Assembly: GCF_030247185.1 (NCBI RefSeq)
Contig: NC_080570.1
Location: forward strand, 144,556,641-144,620,640
Source: Malaya genurostris
Taxonomy: Eukaryota; Arthropoda; Insecta; Diptera; Culicidae
DNA: 64,000 bases
Reading direction: 5' to 3'
Of the stretch, positions 1-11,925 are shown in pieces (within the stretch, counting starts at the first letter, position 1; every line of letters starts with the position of its first letter). Made by a program: the position numbers and the translations under genes. Below the pieces are notes generated by a model. The model was not told the origin of the DNA. It was given only the letters and a program-made list of their open reading frames with translations, and searched no databases.

Positions 1-214
1 CTGAATTCAGGTAACATAAATTTCAGTTCGTCAAGTATGTGGAATTTTTGCTTAAGACTAAAATTTAATTTTCAACATTTCAAACAATGATTCATATAAC
101 CACGTTTGACATGTAAACAAAACAAATGGCGCTTACACACAGAAAAGATACGCAACGCATCCTATGTTTATTTCAACTTTTCGGTACACTACTCAAGGTG
201 CAAAAGTTGACTCA
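1..214. other. Non-coding flank
   Basis: AT-rich sequence with no supportable ORF, repeat or RNA gene. It is probably intronic or intergenic. Confidence 0.5.
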
Positions 215-486
215 TACCGTTTTCGTTCATTAATCAGAGCAACCCGAGAGCTGACCCTGAGTCGCCCAAACAACTTTTGAGATGTTTGTTTTAGCAACCT
301 GGGATCGCACTAGATCGGACTCCAATCGCGTAGTTTCGCTCTGAAAATTTCCTCGGTTCCCACCACCACATCCATGAGAGCTTATTTTTTTTCTTTTTTT
401 TTATGAGTTGTTAAGGGCGCGTACCACGTGTTCGTTTTACTCGGAGTCAGAGTCGTCCGCGTGTAGGTTCAAAAACGAAAACGGTA
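215..486. mobile_element. TA-flanked MITE (CCGTTTTCGTT termini)
   Basis: The ends are inverted copies of CCGTTTTCGTT, each flanked by the dinucleotide TA, as expected for a Tc1/mariner-type non-autonomous element. The interior has no coding capacity. A second member lies in the opposite orientation at 38255-38844. It shares the terminal ~250 bp, including the stretch GACTCTGACTCCGAGTGAAA read from the other strand, but carries an extra ~300 bp in the middle. Confidence 0.8.
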
Positions 487-1955
487 TCAGTTTCCATTAT
501 GTTAAAACGCGAAACAGTGCCATTATCAACCCGATTCAGAAAATATATTCCAATTACCTTTGTTTCAAAGTTCAAAAAATAATTGGAAACAGATCAACAT
601 CGCGGCATCAACTTTCTGAATGCTCGTTGAAACCAACAGTTTATTGACACTTTCGTGTTCAAAACTTTTGATCTCAACAGAATATCTAATCTAAAGCGAA
701 CAGTTACAAAACTTCTCCGAGGCTTTCGCAATATAAAGAATAATATTATCACCGGTTCCATCCGAAGTCTTTTCACCCCAGGAACAACGCAACGAAAAGC
801 CCATTGCCGTACCGGTAATCCATGGGCCTCCATAAAACGAACCATAAATTGTACAGAATGGAAAAGAATGAGTGTCTTCGGTTGGGCTGCCTTCGGTTTT
901 CCGGTTGGTCCAAAAACAACCTGGATTCCTACAGAGGGGGACCAGGTCACAGACAAAGGCCAAACTATCTGCCATTTGTTTTTACTAGCATTCAATTTCG
1001 CGACTAAGGGGAAAAGGCAAAGGATGAATGACGATAAAATATGATTGAATGTTTTGCGAATCTAGGATTTTTGCTATCATTTTTTTTTTGATTCAGTCTG
1101 GCCTGACTATGGATGAGCAGAGAACGGACGGTAAAATATTGCCGCAGCAATCATTGAACGTCGTAGCAATATATCCTGCGGAAGGGTTGTATCGGAATCC
1201 GACGGAGAGAGTGATAGGATTTTTTTTTGACAGGGAATTTTCCCGTCAGATAGATTTTTACTGTAAAAACAGAACGAAAGCAAATGTTATTCAAAGTAAT
1301 ATAAGCCGGCATCGGTGGTGTCATCATCGGAGTTAAAACCACAAGTCGGTTTCCCGCTCGGCCGTAGCAAAACAAAAAATTTCGCAAGCCAAACAAACTA
1401 CCGAATTCAATGGTCCGTGTCCTCGGAAAAACCTCGCAGTTGGTCACAAAAAATGTCGAATCTTAATTACGCTGCTGTGGCGTGGCAACTCGTTCAAAGC
1501 CTTGTTTACGTTTGCTTGGTGGGGTGTAAAATTTATATCCAGACTGGTGCCAGGTTCACGCTCTGTGGGACTCAACTCAGCGGCCAGGTCCTGGGCGGTA
1601 GCGGTAATTAAACCAACGTGGCTCTTGTGTTGCTACCGCGGAAATTCCACGGGACCGTTTTTACCGTTTGTATGTCGCATTCCGAAAACCCGCAGTAGAT
1701 TAAAGCAAGACATCAGTAGATGAGGTTCGTCTGAGCGTGGACTCGCCATTGACGAAACCGGAGTCGATAATCCGGGGAAAATCTTCTACCATTGCCTACA
1801 AGAGGAGATTGTTGTTTGGTCGACTGCTGCAGTCGACAGTGTATACAGCGATGGAAATTAGTTCCTCACGTTCCTGTTCTATAATATCAAACTAGTGACA
1901 GTATAGAAACCGAACGATGCTTTATTATGAGTATTTTATGACCAAATTTCTGACA
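487..1955. other. Non-coding stretch, nothing recognised
   Basis: Short overlapping ORFs occur on both strands, but none has a recognisable domain or plausible splice context. The base composition is somewhat more balanced around 740-1000 and 1500-1700. I see no gene here. Confidence 0.4.
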
Positions 1956-2382
1956 TATACGCTCGTTCCATGTTACTCTAAAGTGAGTTCAATGTACACT
2001 CACATTCGCTAAAAGTGGAACTACTCTATAGTGGGTAAGATTAGATTTACTCACTTTTGAGTAACTCTGGGTAACATTTTCTCAGTGCAAAAATTTTCGT
2101 CGAACAACTTCTAACTTACCTTGGACGGAACAGAATTCTGCCTTCATCACTACGATAAGAAAGTCGGGACCCAATCAAAACTTATTGTCCACTTCAAAAT
2201 ATCGCCGAAAACCTGTAATTGCTTCTACGATCAAGTTCCCTAAAATTTTTCTAGTTCAACGTTTCAAAGCACGGTGATATAAAGTTTGCTGAAGTCACAT
2301 TACTCACTTTTTGACAGGTAAACTAAATAAACAAAAGTGAGTACAAATTGCTCACTTGAGAGTAAAAATGAACGAGCGTGTA
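1956..2382. mobile_element. MITE with CGCTCGTTC termini
   Basis: The left end reads TACGCTCGTTCCATGTTACT and the right end is its inverted counterpart ending in GAACGAGCGTGTA. TA is present at both borders. Inside both ends runs a repeated AGTGAGTA/TACTCACT motif. A longer member of the same family lies at 58920-59601. Confidence 0.8.
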
Positions 2383-2427
2383 GGGAATTCAATACCCAGT
2401 GGTAAATCATTAAAAAAAATGAAAAGT

Positions 2428-2682
2428 CTCGGGCAATTTTTCAAAAGGGCGTATAAGCAAGTGACAGTTTCTCTTTAAGCACTCTCTCTTTCGATTATTG
2501 TGATGTGATTAAAAAGATTTTCTTTGATATCGCTATTCTGTTTGAAAGTCGAAAGTTTCGGGAATCATTTCATGCAAAGAGTTGAGTGATAAACGTGAAA
2601 ACCGCTTGGTAATTAATAGAAGAGAAAGTAAATAAAGAGAAACTGTCGCTTGCTTATACGCCCTTTTGAAAAATTAACCGAG
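2428..2682. mobile_element. MITE with ~60-bp terminal inverted repeats
   Basis: The left arm (AATTTTTCAAAAGGGCGTAT onward) is repeated inverted at the right end with few mismatches for about 60 bp, leaving only ~130 bp of interior. The flanks share a short AAGT, possibly the target duplication. A partial relative (GCAAGCGACAGTTTTTCTTT) begins near 60965. Confidence 0.75.
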
Positions 2683-3540
2683 AAGTGTTAAATATTGTGT
2701 GAAGAAAAGTTTCGAAACTGAGATTAGGTATTCCGTGTTGGAAATAAACCAGCCTACTACACATAAGTAGTATACAGGGACCACCATCTAACTTTTTTTT
2801 TAACTAGCGGTTATTTCGACATTGCTAACCTTAAGGTCTGAGGACAGAGGGTCGCGTGTTGAGTTTTAAATCGACCACGTGGCTCGCTTAAATCCCTCTG
2901 CGCATCTCTTGTACTCTCTCGTATATGAGCAAACTGTACCGGGTTGCCAGCATACATTTTATTATTTTGATGAGAAGTTTTATCACATTAATCTATCTAT
3001 CGTATGGGTTGGACATTACATGGATTTCAATGAACAATGAAAAAATATTCAACTTTCACAAAGATAGAATGTCTGTGTGTTTGGTAGCCTTGTCGAGCCA
3101 ATTTTATTTCTCTCTTCTTTTTCAGAATGCTATCAGGAAATCAAAGCGAAAAAAATTACGGATGCATGTAAACTGACTTTGTTTCACAGAACAATACAAG
3201 ACTTTATTTTTATCGCGATAACACTAATCGCAACTAAACTAAATTATCTAGACTTTGTTACGGTAGATTTATGATACAAGCCTTCAAAGCCGAGATATTC
3301 GATGAACAAGTAAAGGTATACATTTCCGAGCGTTCCAATTTTCAGCAGTTCTTCAGTCAGAAAAAAATACAACACGACCGCTCAACTCAATGAATCATTC
3401 TGAAAATTTCACAGAATATTCTCATCTAAATTTCGAAGGCATTGTCAGGTGGGTTTTTCTACATTCTGCACCGTTTCCAAGAAAATTTAATTTTAAACGG
3501 GAAAATAGCAAAAAACCTACCACTTTACGGTACTGTCCTC
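2683..3540. other. Non-coding stretch, nothing recognised
   Basis: AT-rich sequence without a supportable gene or repeat. The 83-residue ORF at 2925-3176 has no recognisable domain. Confidence 0.4.
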
Positions 3541-3561
3541 AGCCCTTAATGTCACTTCTGA

Positions 3562-4102
3562 TTTGACAGAAACTTCTTCCGCTGAACGAAAATGGTCCAT
3601 CCGATGCGTTATCGCTTCACCAACTGGGCTTGCGATCAGCTTGAAGAAGACACCGATTTTTGCAAAAAAATCATCTTCTCTGGAGAGGCTCATTTTCATC
3701 TCGGCGGCGAGTATGTTAATAAGCAAAATTGTCACATCTGGGGGACGGATAACCCGGAGAAGCCGATGCATCCTCAGAGAGTGACGGTTTGGTGCGGATT
3801 TTGGTCTGGCGGCATCATTGGGCCATTTTCTTCGAAAATGAGGCAGGAGCCGGGGGGGCTGTCAAAGATAAGTGTTATGTTAGCCATAGCTGAAATAAAG
3901 CTGCATACAATCGAAAATGTACTAAAAAACTGGACCAACCGTATGGCGTACTGCAAGGCCAGCCGAGGCAGCCATTTGAATGAAATTATATTCCACAATT
4001 ACCCGGAAGGATTATACTTTAATATGAAAATAAATTTTGAAATCGGATGAACCGTTTGTGTTTTATTGGATGTTTAAAAAAGGTTACATGGCGGACCCTG
4101 TA
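3562..4102 (+). pseudogene. DD41D (rosa-like) Tc1/mariner transposase remnant
   Basis: In one frame this encodes the middle of a mariner-superfamily transposase: ADWA-like FTNWACDQLEED, the first catalytic motif read as FSGEAHF, then YVNKQNCHIWG and VTVWCGFWSGGIIGPF. It then jumps, through an internal deletion, to the C-terminal piece NWTNRMAYCKASRGSHLNEII. The first catalytic Asp (usually FSDEAHF) is Gly, and the region with the other two acidic residues is deleted, so it is inactive. The right border ends in GGCGGACCCTG followed by TA. The left terminal repeat is not visible. Family assignment rests on similarity to the better-preserved remnant at 33.3-34.1 kb. Confidence 0.75.
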
Positions 4103-4123
4103 TGTAGTATGTTTTCTCGGCCA

Positions 4124-4484
4124 TTAGGTTTTGCACGAACATAACATAACCTCACAAAAATGAACAGAATGAACTCTATTTTGGCATCCGCCGTGTATTT
4201 GTTTACAGTTTAAAAGTTCATCAGAGATTTATCATTTGAATTTAAAAATTGCAAGTCGCCTCACAGTAAACAGATTTAACCAAAAATCGCTCCATGATGC
4301 TGGAAACGCATACAGTGCAATCTGTTTTGTTCTTTTCACTGTGGAACACGGTTTTAACAGAGACTTTTTCGTCATTTTTCAACTTTGAATTTGTAGTTGC
4401 AAAACAAAACAAACACGCGGAAACTATCAAAAATGAATTTGATTCATCGACAGTTCACTTGTGTCGTCATCGTGCAAAACCTAA
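4124..4484. repeat. MITE-like element with 15-bp perfect inverted ends
   Basis: TTAGGTTTTGCACGA at 4124-4138 is repeated exactly inverted at 4470-4484. There is no coding interior of note. The element type is inferred only from the inverted ends. Confidence 0.5.
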
Positions 4485-5365
4485 CCTTATTCTCATCGTT
4501 TGCGCAGTGTTGGCATCATGATTAGAGCAGGTGGTCAAATGCAATCAAAATCGTTTTCATGTTTATCTTAGAACCCAGGGTTGTTAGAAACCCATAACAT
4601 GTTCAAAGTGTGCTGATGATTTAGTACTAGACAAACAAAGTATTATATGAATAAATAAAAGAAATTGGCGGCACTGTCAACATCTATAACCGATCTTTTG
4701 ACCTCTATACCATAGGTGGTGAGAGCATTTTTTTTTGCTAACTGAAAATCAAGCCGGTCTTAATTTCCAGTTAAATGTTTGAGTCAGAGACAGATTTTTG
4801 AAAAAAATTACATGGCAACTCTGCTAACCGTCAATGCAGTCAATTCAGCTGTTTTTTCAAAACAGGGCGAACTACTGGAAATAGTAAATGGAAACAACAG
4901 AATTGGGATAGATGTCAAAACATAGAATAAAGCGCTTCTGAAGATCTCGGCACTGACTTTAAGAGATTCAATAATCTCTAATTAATTTTAGTAAGTTATG
5001 GATTGTTTTGTGAGATTCAGATGTTCGCTTTCTGGACAATCCAAATAATTTGAGTTGACTTGTGGAAATTTCCCGCAGAATTGGGAAACTCTAGAAAATT
5101 GGAATGATTTCCAATCTGGCTAGATTAGAATTTCTCGAATACAATTTTAATGAAAATAAAAGAATTCTAACACAAGCTGTGAAAATGTCTGAACAAATTT
5201 GATTACTGGAGACTGAATTTATTGAAAGCCATTGTATTGGAAGTGTCATTTCCCCGAAAGTACAATGCAATGTATGAAATTTTCGAAATAATAATAAATT
5301 TCGCGAAACAGTTGTCGAATAAATGACGAATTTCTACGAAACAGATTTCGTCGATCAATGAAATG
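4485..5365. other. Non-coding, old degenerate repeats
   Basis: No gene seen. Positions ~4681-4810 are an inverted diverged match to ~62190-62345. Positions ~5108-5160 (GGCTAGATTAGAATTTCTC) recur directly at ~6412-6460, flanking the repeat block between them. From 5240, weak TTTC-CGAA units resemble the MITE that follows. Confidence 0.45.
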
Positions 5366-5904
5366 GATCAGGGTCATTTCGCCGAAAGCCAGTTTCTTGG
5401 AACGAGTCATTTTGCCGAAAGATGAATTTCACCGAATTCTTCATTAGTCTTAATATCGTGATTGGAATTGATAAAATAAAGACAAAAAAGACAATTATTT
5501 CAACTCCCGTTTTGTTGACCTACAATCGTACTTCCGAAATGATCCATTGAATTGGAATCATTTTTGTAGCTTTGTTCATGATCCTCAGAACGGAATTCCC
5601 TAAAAAACCTTGTTAACTTTATTAGTGTACCTATCAGACAATTGTTTACGGTATCTTCTGATAACTGAGTGCAGATTACAAAATATCTAATGCGGCTTCG
5701 CCACATCGTTTTGTTCGAATACTATCCGGACCTAACTGAAGCAAAGAAACCTAGATTTTAGTAGAACGGGCAAACGAGGCGGTTACAGGTTTGTATGAAG
5801 AGGCCGCCGCTTCCGACCCTTTCGGCGAAATGACCCATTCGGTGAAACGACTTTCGGCGAAATGGCATTCGGCGAAACGACTTTCGGCGAAATGACCCGT
5901 TCCC
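5366..5904. mobile_element. Foldback MITE built from TTTCGCCGAA units (copy 1)
   Basis: Both ends carry inverted runs of a ~15-bp unit around CATTTCGCCGAAAG. The outer ends match GGGTCATTTCGCC in inverted orientation. It is flanked by a 10-bp direct repeat, CAATGAAATG, at 5356-5365 and 5905-5914. The interior contains a segment (AAACGAGGCGGTTACAGG) that is found inverted in the second copy at 12907-13505. The flanks themselves hold older units of the same motif, suggesting nested insertion. Confidence 0.75.
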
Positions 5905-5914
5905 CAATGAAATG

Positions 5915-7367
5915 GCCTTCGACGGAACGGCTTTCGGCTAAATGGCTTTCACTAAAATGGCTTTTCACAAAATAGTTTACGGCGAAAAGTTTGTCGAGGA
6001 AAAATAATTTTCGGAGAAATTATGGAGAGGACTTCTGGTGGAACATTTTTTTTTGTTTGACGAATTGGTGTCCGATGAAGCGATTAACGATTAAATGGCT
6101 TCCGGCGAAAATCATCGCTTCCAAACAGTTAATTTGACGAACACTCGTCCCGAAGAAAGAATTAATTTTTGAATTGAAAAAATAGAGGACAACGAGCTAA
6201 TAAAGCTGTATGACTGGGAAGGTACAAAGGCAAATCGAATGTTTATTAAAAATAGATATTTTTCGTGTTTTGATTTTAAATTATCAATATTTAGATACCT
6301 TTAAATCATTTCTCATGTAGAAAAAAACCTACGGGTTCCATATTATGGCAAACTGGCATCACTGTTCAGAAGTTGTCACTGAAAAAAAACTCTAGTAAAT
6401 TAAAATGTTTTCCATTTTGGCTAGATTAGAATTTCTCAGATACAATTTTCATGAACTTATTTTTTTAAACTGATCAAAAAATGGTAACAAAATAAACACT
6501 ACATTAGGGTTTTTTTATTCAAACTAAAAACTGAAGTAAAAATTATTATTATTTTTTCCAAAAGCATTATACTCGCTCATGATAGACCGAAGTAAACCCA
6601 AAATACTTGTCCCGTTGACAAGAGCAACACGAAAACAAGGGAGCGGAGGAAACTTCTAGAACTGTAACTATAACTTGTTAATCTGCAATTTTCCACTTTC
6701 GCAAAGCTTTCAAAACGTTTCAAACTATCGGAAATCCGTTCAAGCTTTTAACCTTTGCAGCCATTCTACGTCAAAGTTCGTGCCAAGCAGGCGGAAAACT
6801 GCGAACCCGTACAGCGGGAAGGTGCATGGAAGCGTTCGCCAAAAAGCTTCATTAAAAATTTATCAACTCAATAAATCAACGCAAATTCCCTATCAATATT
6901 CAAATCGCATCTCGTAAATTCTGATCTAATGGAATGAATAATGAATCCGTGCAACTCCGTGGACGCACTGGGAAGCGTTGTGTACGGATGCATTGAACCG
7001 ACTCCCGACTAAAGGACCGACCAGTACTTTCGTAACTTTCACCGACAAGCGCCTGAAGTCAGACTGGTTGCTCATCCACGCCATCGTCCGCATCAGTGAA
7101 GCTACGAAAAACAGGGTGGGATTGGCGCTACTGGCATAATAACATAACTTCCGCGCTGAATCCTCGTATTAAAAGATTTTTTTTCAGATTTATATTTTTT
7201 TTCACAATTCCAAACACCCACCAATCCGATTCTAGTTTAACTTTCATACTATTTTCACCTCTAAACCCACCCTAAGTAGCGAGTTTCCAGCAGACATAAC
7301 TTTGAAATGTGTTTTGTTCCACTTTTCGATTCTTCTTCTTCATCCAACTGCGATGCCGGCCCGACAG
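5915..7367. other. Non-coding, presumed receptor-gene intron
   Basis: The first 200 bp hold further degenerate GGCGAAA-type units. The rest shows no recognisable repeat. A less AT-rich patch at ~6940-7130 has a short ORF without a known domain. The last ~60 bp are pyrimidine-rich and lead into the splice acceptor of the exon at 7368. Confidence 0.45.
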
Positions 7368-7505
7368 ATTCACACCGTACGAATGGCCCACTCCGAATCC
7401 GTGCGATCCCCATCCGGAGAAGATGCAGACGCAGTTCACGCTCATGAACTGCATGTGGTTTGCGATTGGTTCGCTGATGCAGCAGGGCTGTGATTTTCTG
7501 CCCAA
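7368..7505 (+). CDS. iGluR pore-loop exon A (partial gene)
   Basis: This single internal exon encodes 46 residues of an ionotropic glutamate receptor subunit, a ligand-gated cation channel of the plasma membrane. It covers the linker after M1 (FTPYEW...NPC) and the re-entrant pore segment M2 (MWFAIGSLMQQGCDFLPK). The Q/R-site position is genomically Gln. The acceptor reads CCCGACAG|A and the donor AA|GTAAGAA. The first base completes an Arg codon (CG|A) and the last two bases start a Lys codon, so the exon is symmetric (2-2). The preceding 100 bp contains a pyrimidine-rich tract. The same domain at the same length and phase is encoded again 7.8 kb downstream, so the two are probably alternatives rather than consecutive exons. 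Kainate-type is the best guess, and the exact subunit is unknown. Confidence 0.85.
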
Positions 7506-9663
7506 GTAAGAATGAAATTATCTACTTTTTTTTTTGAGCATTTGACGGGGAGATGGAAGTGATGGCAAACAAGAAAACAGAGCATTGCGTGTGAAAAAAA
7601 ATAATGGAATGCATTGTGTGTGGGAATCTTTCAAAGTTAATAAAACAGACGAAAAACTGCACAGTTTTTTCGAGGTGAGATAAATTCTGTTTTCCCACTT
7701 GCTGAAACACTGAAGTACTGGACGAAACGAAAATTTTTCCGAGCGCTTTTATTTCGCTACACATTTTCTGATGAACATGAACTTAGTGAAGTATATTCAA
7801 CAATAACGCGAATAGGTGAATAAATAATTGTTAATGAGTTACGGTGGTTTTGAATTTGAGGATAGTTTTTTTTATTAAATTAACTTGAAAATAAATCCCA
7901 GCCAGCGAATTATTAACGAAACTGCATCGATCTCCCGACCAAGCGCACGCAGCATTACGAATCAATAAGAGTCTGTTTTACAAGCAAACATAACGTGTGG
8001 TAAGCCCACTGCGCTCAAACACTGAAAATATTCCTGGTTCCTATGTGTTGGCTTTGCCTGTCATGCTTTGTGCGACGATTCGTTCAACTCAAGCGGTTAA
8101 AATCAACATCTTTGTTCCGCAAGCACTTTGTAGATGTGGATCGAATTTGAACATATTTATCCATTTTTCAGAACCTAGATGCTAATTGCTCAGGTTTGAA
8201 CGTCTGTTGAGCGGAGCCATAGTGCTCTTCTATTCCATAAACATTGAATTACTTTCGATTTGGATTTATAAGTGATCAACACAATTCCAGAACCTGCGTT
8301 TTTTTTATTTTTCTTCTATTGAGTATCCCTATGTTAATTTTAAAATATTGTTAGAAAATACCTTGTTTGACAAGCATTTTGTACATGCAGTTAGAAATTC
8401 GAGTGCCGTTTTGGAAGCAATAGATGACTAAAAATCCTTTTGAATATCCAATTTTTTCTTTCAACAATTGAAAGAATTTATTTCGATTTTCCGTAATGAA
8501 CGGAAAAAACGCTTTTTAAATTCAAAATGTTTATACTTTTCTACATGTAATTCCGACAACGGAAGTCGTATTTTGATAAAACTCAACTGGTTTTATAGTA
8601 TCGTAAAACCTTCCGGTTGAACATGAGCTTGCGAAAATTGGTACAGCGGTCTCTGAGAGAATCCAGTGCACTTTTTTAATTTTTTGTGCACATTTTAGAC
8701 CGTTACTCCAAAACCGGAAGTCAAGTTCAGATAAAATGCAATAGTAGACCAAGAAACTGTTTTATTAAATCTATGTTTTAGAAAATGGGTTGAAAGATTT
8801 CGGAGAAAATCGAGTGCAAATTATTTAATTCGATCCGGATGAAATTTAATAGCAGGCCCTGGGACAGAGACTTTTCATTTGAATTTAAGATGTAGAAAAT
8901 AATGTCCAACCATCCATGAGGAAATCGAGTGAGAAGTGAGTCGCAGTCGCATGACATTCGGCCCTCCAAATTTCACAGTTCAAAAACTGGTTTTCACAGT
9001 GATTACATAGACTTTCTTAATGAGAAAGGCAAGAAGATGCTCTAATTTTGCATTCGATTCATGTTTCTTTTAATAAACTCCACGGACATTTCATCGCTCG
9101 ATTCAATGCGTCAAACGCCAGTAAGGATACGATTGGTACATTCAATGAAGGTCGTTTTGCCTATCGGATCAGTTGATCGAGGGTCAATTCGTCGAATCAG
9201 ATAGTAATCTAGAAATTTTATCTAAATTTGACGAAGTCGAACAAAAACTATTCCGGTTCAAAGCCGTTGAGAAAAACCTCCTCACGCGCCTGATACTCCT
9301 TACTTGACACCATCCGATTGCTGCCTGCTCAAACTGTTGATGAACGTTCTGATCGGAATACGTCCCAACTCTATCCAGAACATCTTAAATTGGATTAAGA
9401 TGTTCAACAGCTGCATAAATTGCCTGATAAAGATGAAAAAAGTAATCATTTAAAGGTCGTGGATAACCAGTTTGTGCAACGTGCACATAATTTTTTACGC
9501 TTCGTCTTCGACTCATCATTGCATTAGCAGGTTATGTTGAACTGCTTGTTTTGCAAGTGTTTTGCGAAATGCAATAAATTTTCGTCTGATTAGCGGATTA
9601 TGTTGACCTGCAAGATGGCATTAGTTGACATATGTGAATAATTACTTGAATGTTTGTTGTATA
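7506..9663. other. Presumed receptor intron with an old dispersed repeat
   Basis: No coding exon seen. Positions ~8531-9040 belong to an old dispersed family with phrases such as CCGGAAGTC and a terminal AAAAACTGGTTTTCACAGTG. The same family recurs inverted near 37150-38250 and in pieces at 38870-39450, 41480-41600 and ~54100-54300. Confidence 0.45.
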
Positions 9664-9833
9664 CACTGAGGTCTTTTTTTACGCGGCGGATACGTACCGC
9701 ATAAAAAAACCGCGCAAAGAAACCGCGTAATTTGGGAAATCCGCGTAAAAACAGCGTAACTTTGGAAATTCGCGTTAAAAATGCGGCGTAAAAAGAAACC
9801 GCATAAAAAACCGCGTAAAAAGAGACCCCAGTG
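9664..9833. mobile_element. 170-bp TA-flanked MITE with CGCGTAAAAA-rich interior
   Basis: Ends are inverted: CACTGAGGTCTTTTTTTACG on the left and the complement ending in GACCCCAGTG on the right. TA occurs at 9662-9663 and 9834-9835. The interior is already a set of degenerate units of the type CCGCGTAAAAAA and GAAATCCGCG. It appears to be the short relative of the array element at 10036. Copy B has a plausible empty site (GGATAAAGTC). Confidence 0.8.
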
Positions 9834-10035
9834 TAAAGTAGTTTATTGAAAAATTTTGATTTTACAATTGACCTAAATATGACGTATTTTGCGCTCAATC
9901 ATATTTGCAGTTGGCAAAATTTTCTCAGATTGGAAAAAAACTGGACATGTGGCTTTGTCTTCAAATGTCACATTATATACTACATTTTTCCAAAATTGAT
10001 CTAGACTGTCTTTTGAAAAGGACTGAACTTATTTA

Positions 10036-11925
10036 CACTGAAGTCTATTTTTATGCGAGTTTACGTACCACATAAAAAACTGCATAATTCTGAAAATTTG
10101 CATAAGAAACGCATAACTCTAAAAAACTTCGCATAAAAAACCGAATAACTCTGAAAATTAGCATAAAAAACCGCACAAAGGAAACCGCATAACTCTGCAA
10201 GTTCGCATAAAAAAACTGCATAACTCTGAAAATTCGCATAAAAAAACCGCAGAAAGGAAACCGCATAACTCTGGAGGTTCGCATAAAAAAAACCGCTTAA
10301 CTCTGGAAGTTTGCATAACTCTGAAACTTCGCATAAAAAAATCCGCATAACTCTGAAACTTCGCATAAAAAAACCGCAGAAAGGAAACCGCATAACTCTG
10401 GAAGTTCGCATAAAAAAAAACCGCAGAAAGGAAACCGCATAACTCTGGAAGTTCGCATAAAAAAAACCACAGAAAGGAAACCGCATAACTCTGGAAGTTC
10501 GCATAAAAAAACTGCATAACTCTGAAACTTCGCAAAAAAAAACCGCAAAAAGGAAACCGCATAACTCTGGAAGTTCGCATAAAAAAACCGCATAACTCTG
10601 AAAATTCGCATAAAAAAACCACAGAAAGGAAACCGCATAACTCTGGAGGTTCGCATAAAAAAACCGCTTAACTCTGGAAGTTCGCATAAAAAAAACCGCA
10701 TAACTCTGAAACTTCGCATAAAAAAACCCGCATAACTCTGAAACTTCGCATAAAAAAACCGCAGAAAGGAAACCGGAACTCTGGAACTCTGGAAGTTCGC
10801 ATAAAAAAAAACTGCATAACTCTGAAAATTCGCATAAAAATCCGCATAACTCTGAAACTTCGCATAAAAAAACCGCAGAAAGGAAACCGCATAACTCTGG
10901 AAGTTCGCATAAAAAAAACCGCAGAAAGGAAACCGCATAACTCTGGAAGTTCGCATAAAAAAAACTGCATAACTCTGAAAATTCGCATAAAAAACCGCAG
11001 AAAGGAAACCGCATAACTCTGGAAGTTCGCATAAAATAAAAACGCATAACTTTGAAACTTCGCATAAAAAACCGCAGAAAGGAAACCGCATAACTCTGGA
11101 AGTTCGCATAAAAAAAACTGCATAACTCTGAAAATTCGCATAAAACTATAACTCTGAAACTTCGCAAAAAAAACCGCAAAAAGGAGACCGCATAACTCTG
11201 GAAGTTCGCATAAAAAAATCGCATAACTCTGAAAATTCGCATAAAAAACCGCAGAAAGGAAACCGCATAACTCTGGAAGTTCGCATAAAAAAACCGCATA
11301 ACTCTGGAAGTTCGCATAAAAAAACCGCATAACTCTGGAAGTTCGCATAAAAAAACCCGCATAACTCTGAAACTTCGCATGAAAAAACCGCAGAAAGGAA
11401 ACCGCATAACTCTGGAAGTTCGCATAAAAAAAAACTGCATAACTCTGAAAATTCGCATAAAAAAAACCACATAACTCTGAAACTTCGCATAAAAAACCGC
11501 AGAAAGGAAACCGCATAACTCTGGAAGTTCGCATAAAAAACCCGCATAACTCTGAAACTTCGCATAAAAAAACCGCAGAAAGGAAACTGCATAACTCTGG
11601 AAGTTCGCATAAAAAAACCGCATAACTCTGAAACTTCGCATAAAAAAACCGCAGAAAGAAAACCGCATAACTCTGGAAGTTCGCATAAAAAAAACCGCAT
11701 AACTCTGAAACTTCGCATAAAAAAACCGCAGAAAGGAAACCGCATAACTCCGGAAGTTCGCATACAAAATGCAGTTTTTTTAACTCTGAAAATTCGCCAT
11801 AAAAAACGCATAACTCTGAAACTTCGCATAAAAAACCACAGAAAGAAAACCGTATAACTCTGGAAGTTCGCATAAAAAACCGCATAACTTTGAAACTTCG
11901 CATAAAAAAACAAAAAAAAAATTTT
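10036..11925. repeat. ~1.9 kb tandem array grown from a MITE
   Basis: The array begins with TTA then CACTGAAGTCTATTTTTATG, the left end seen in the 170-bp MITE at 9664. It then runs as roughly 50-60 units of about 31 bp (CGCATAACTCTGGAAGTT plus CGCATAAAAAAACC), some carrying an extra CGCAGAAAGGAAAC spacer. Units alternate GGAAGTT, GAAACTT and GAAAATT variants, implying a higher-order pattern. No matching right terminus is present. The minus strand is almost stop-free in all three frames, giving spurious ORFs of up to 568 residues that are frame-shifted versions of one repetitive peptide. Confidence 0.85.

Noticed and set aside
10036..11925. CRISPR-like array
   Set aside because: Units are contiguous and degenerate without unique spacers, in a eukaryotic genome.
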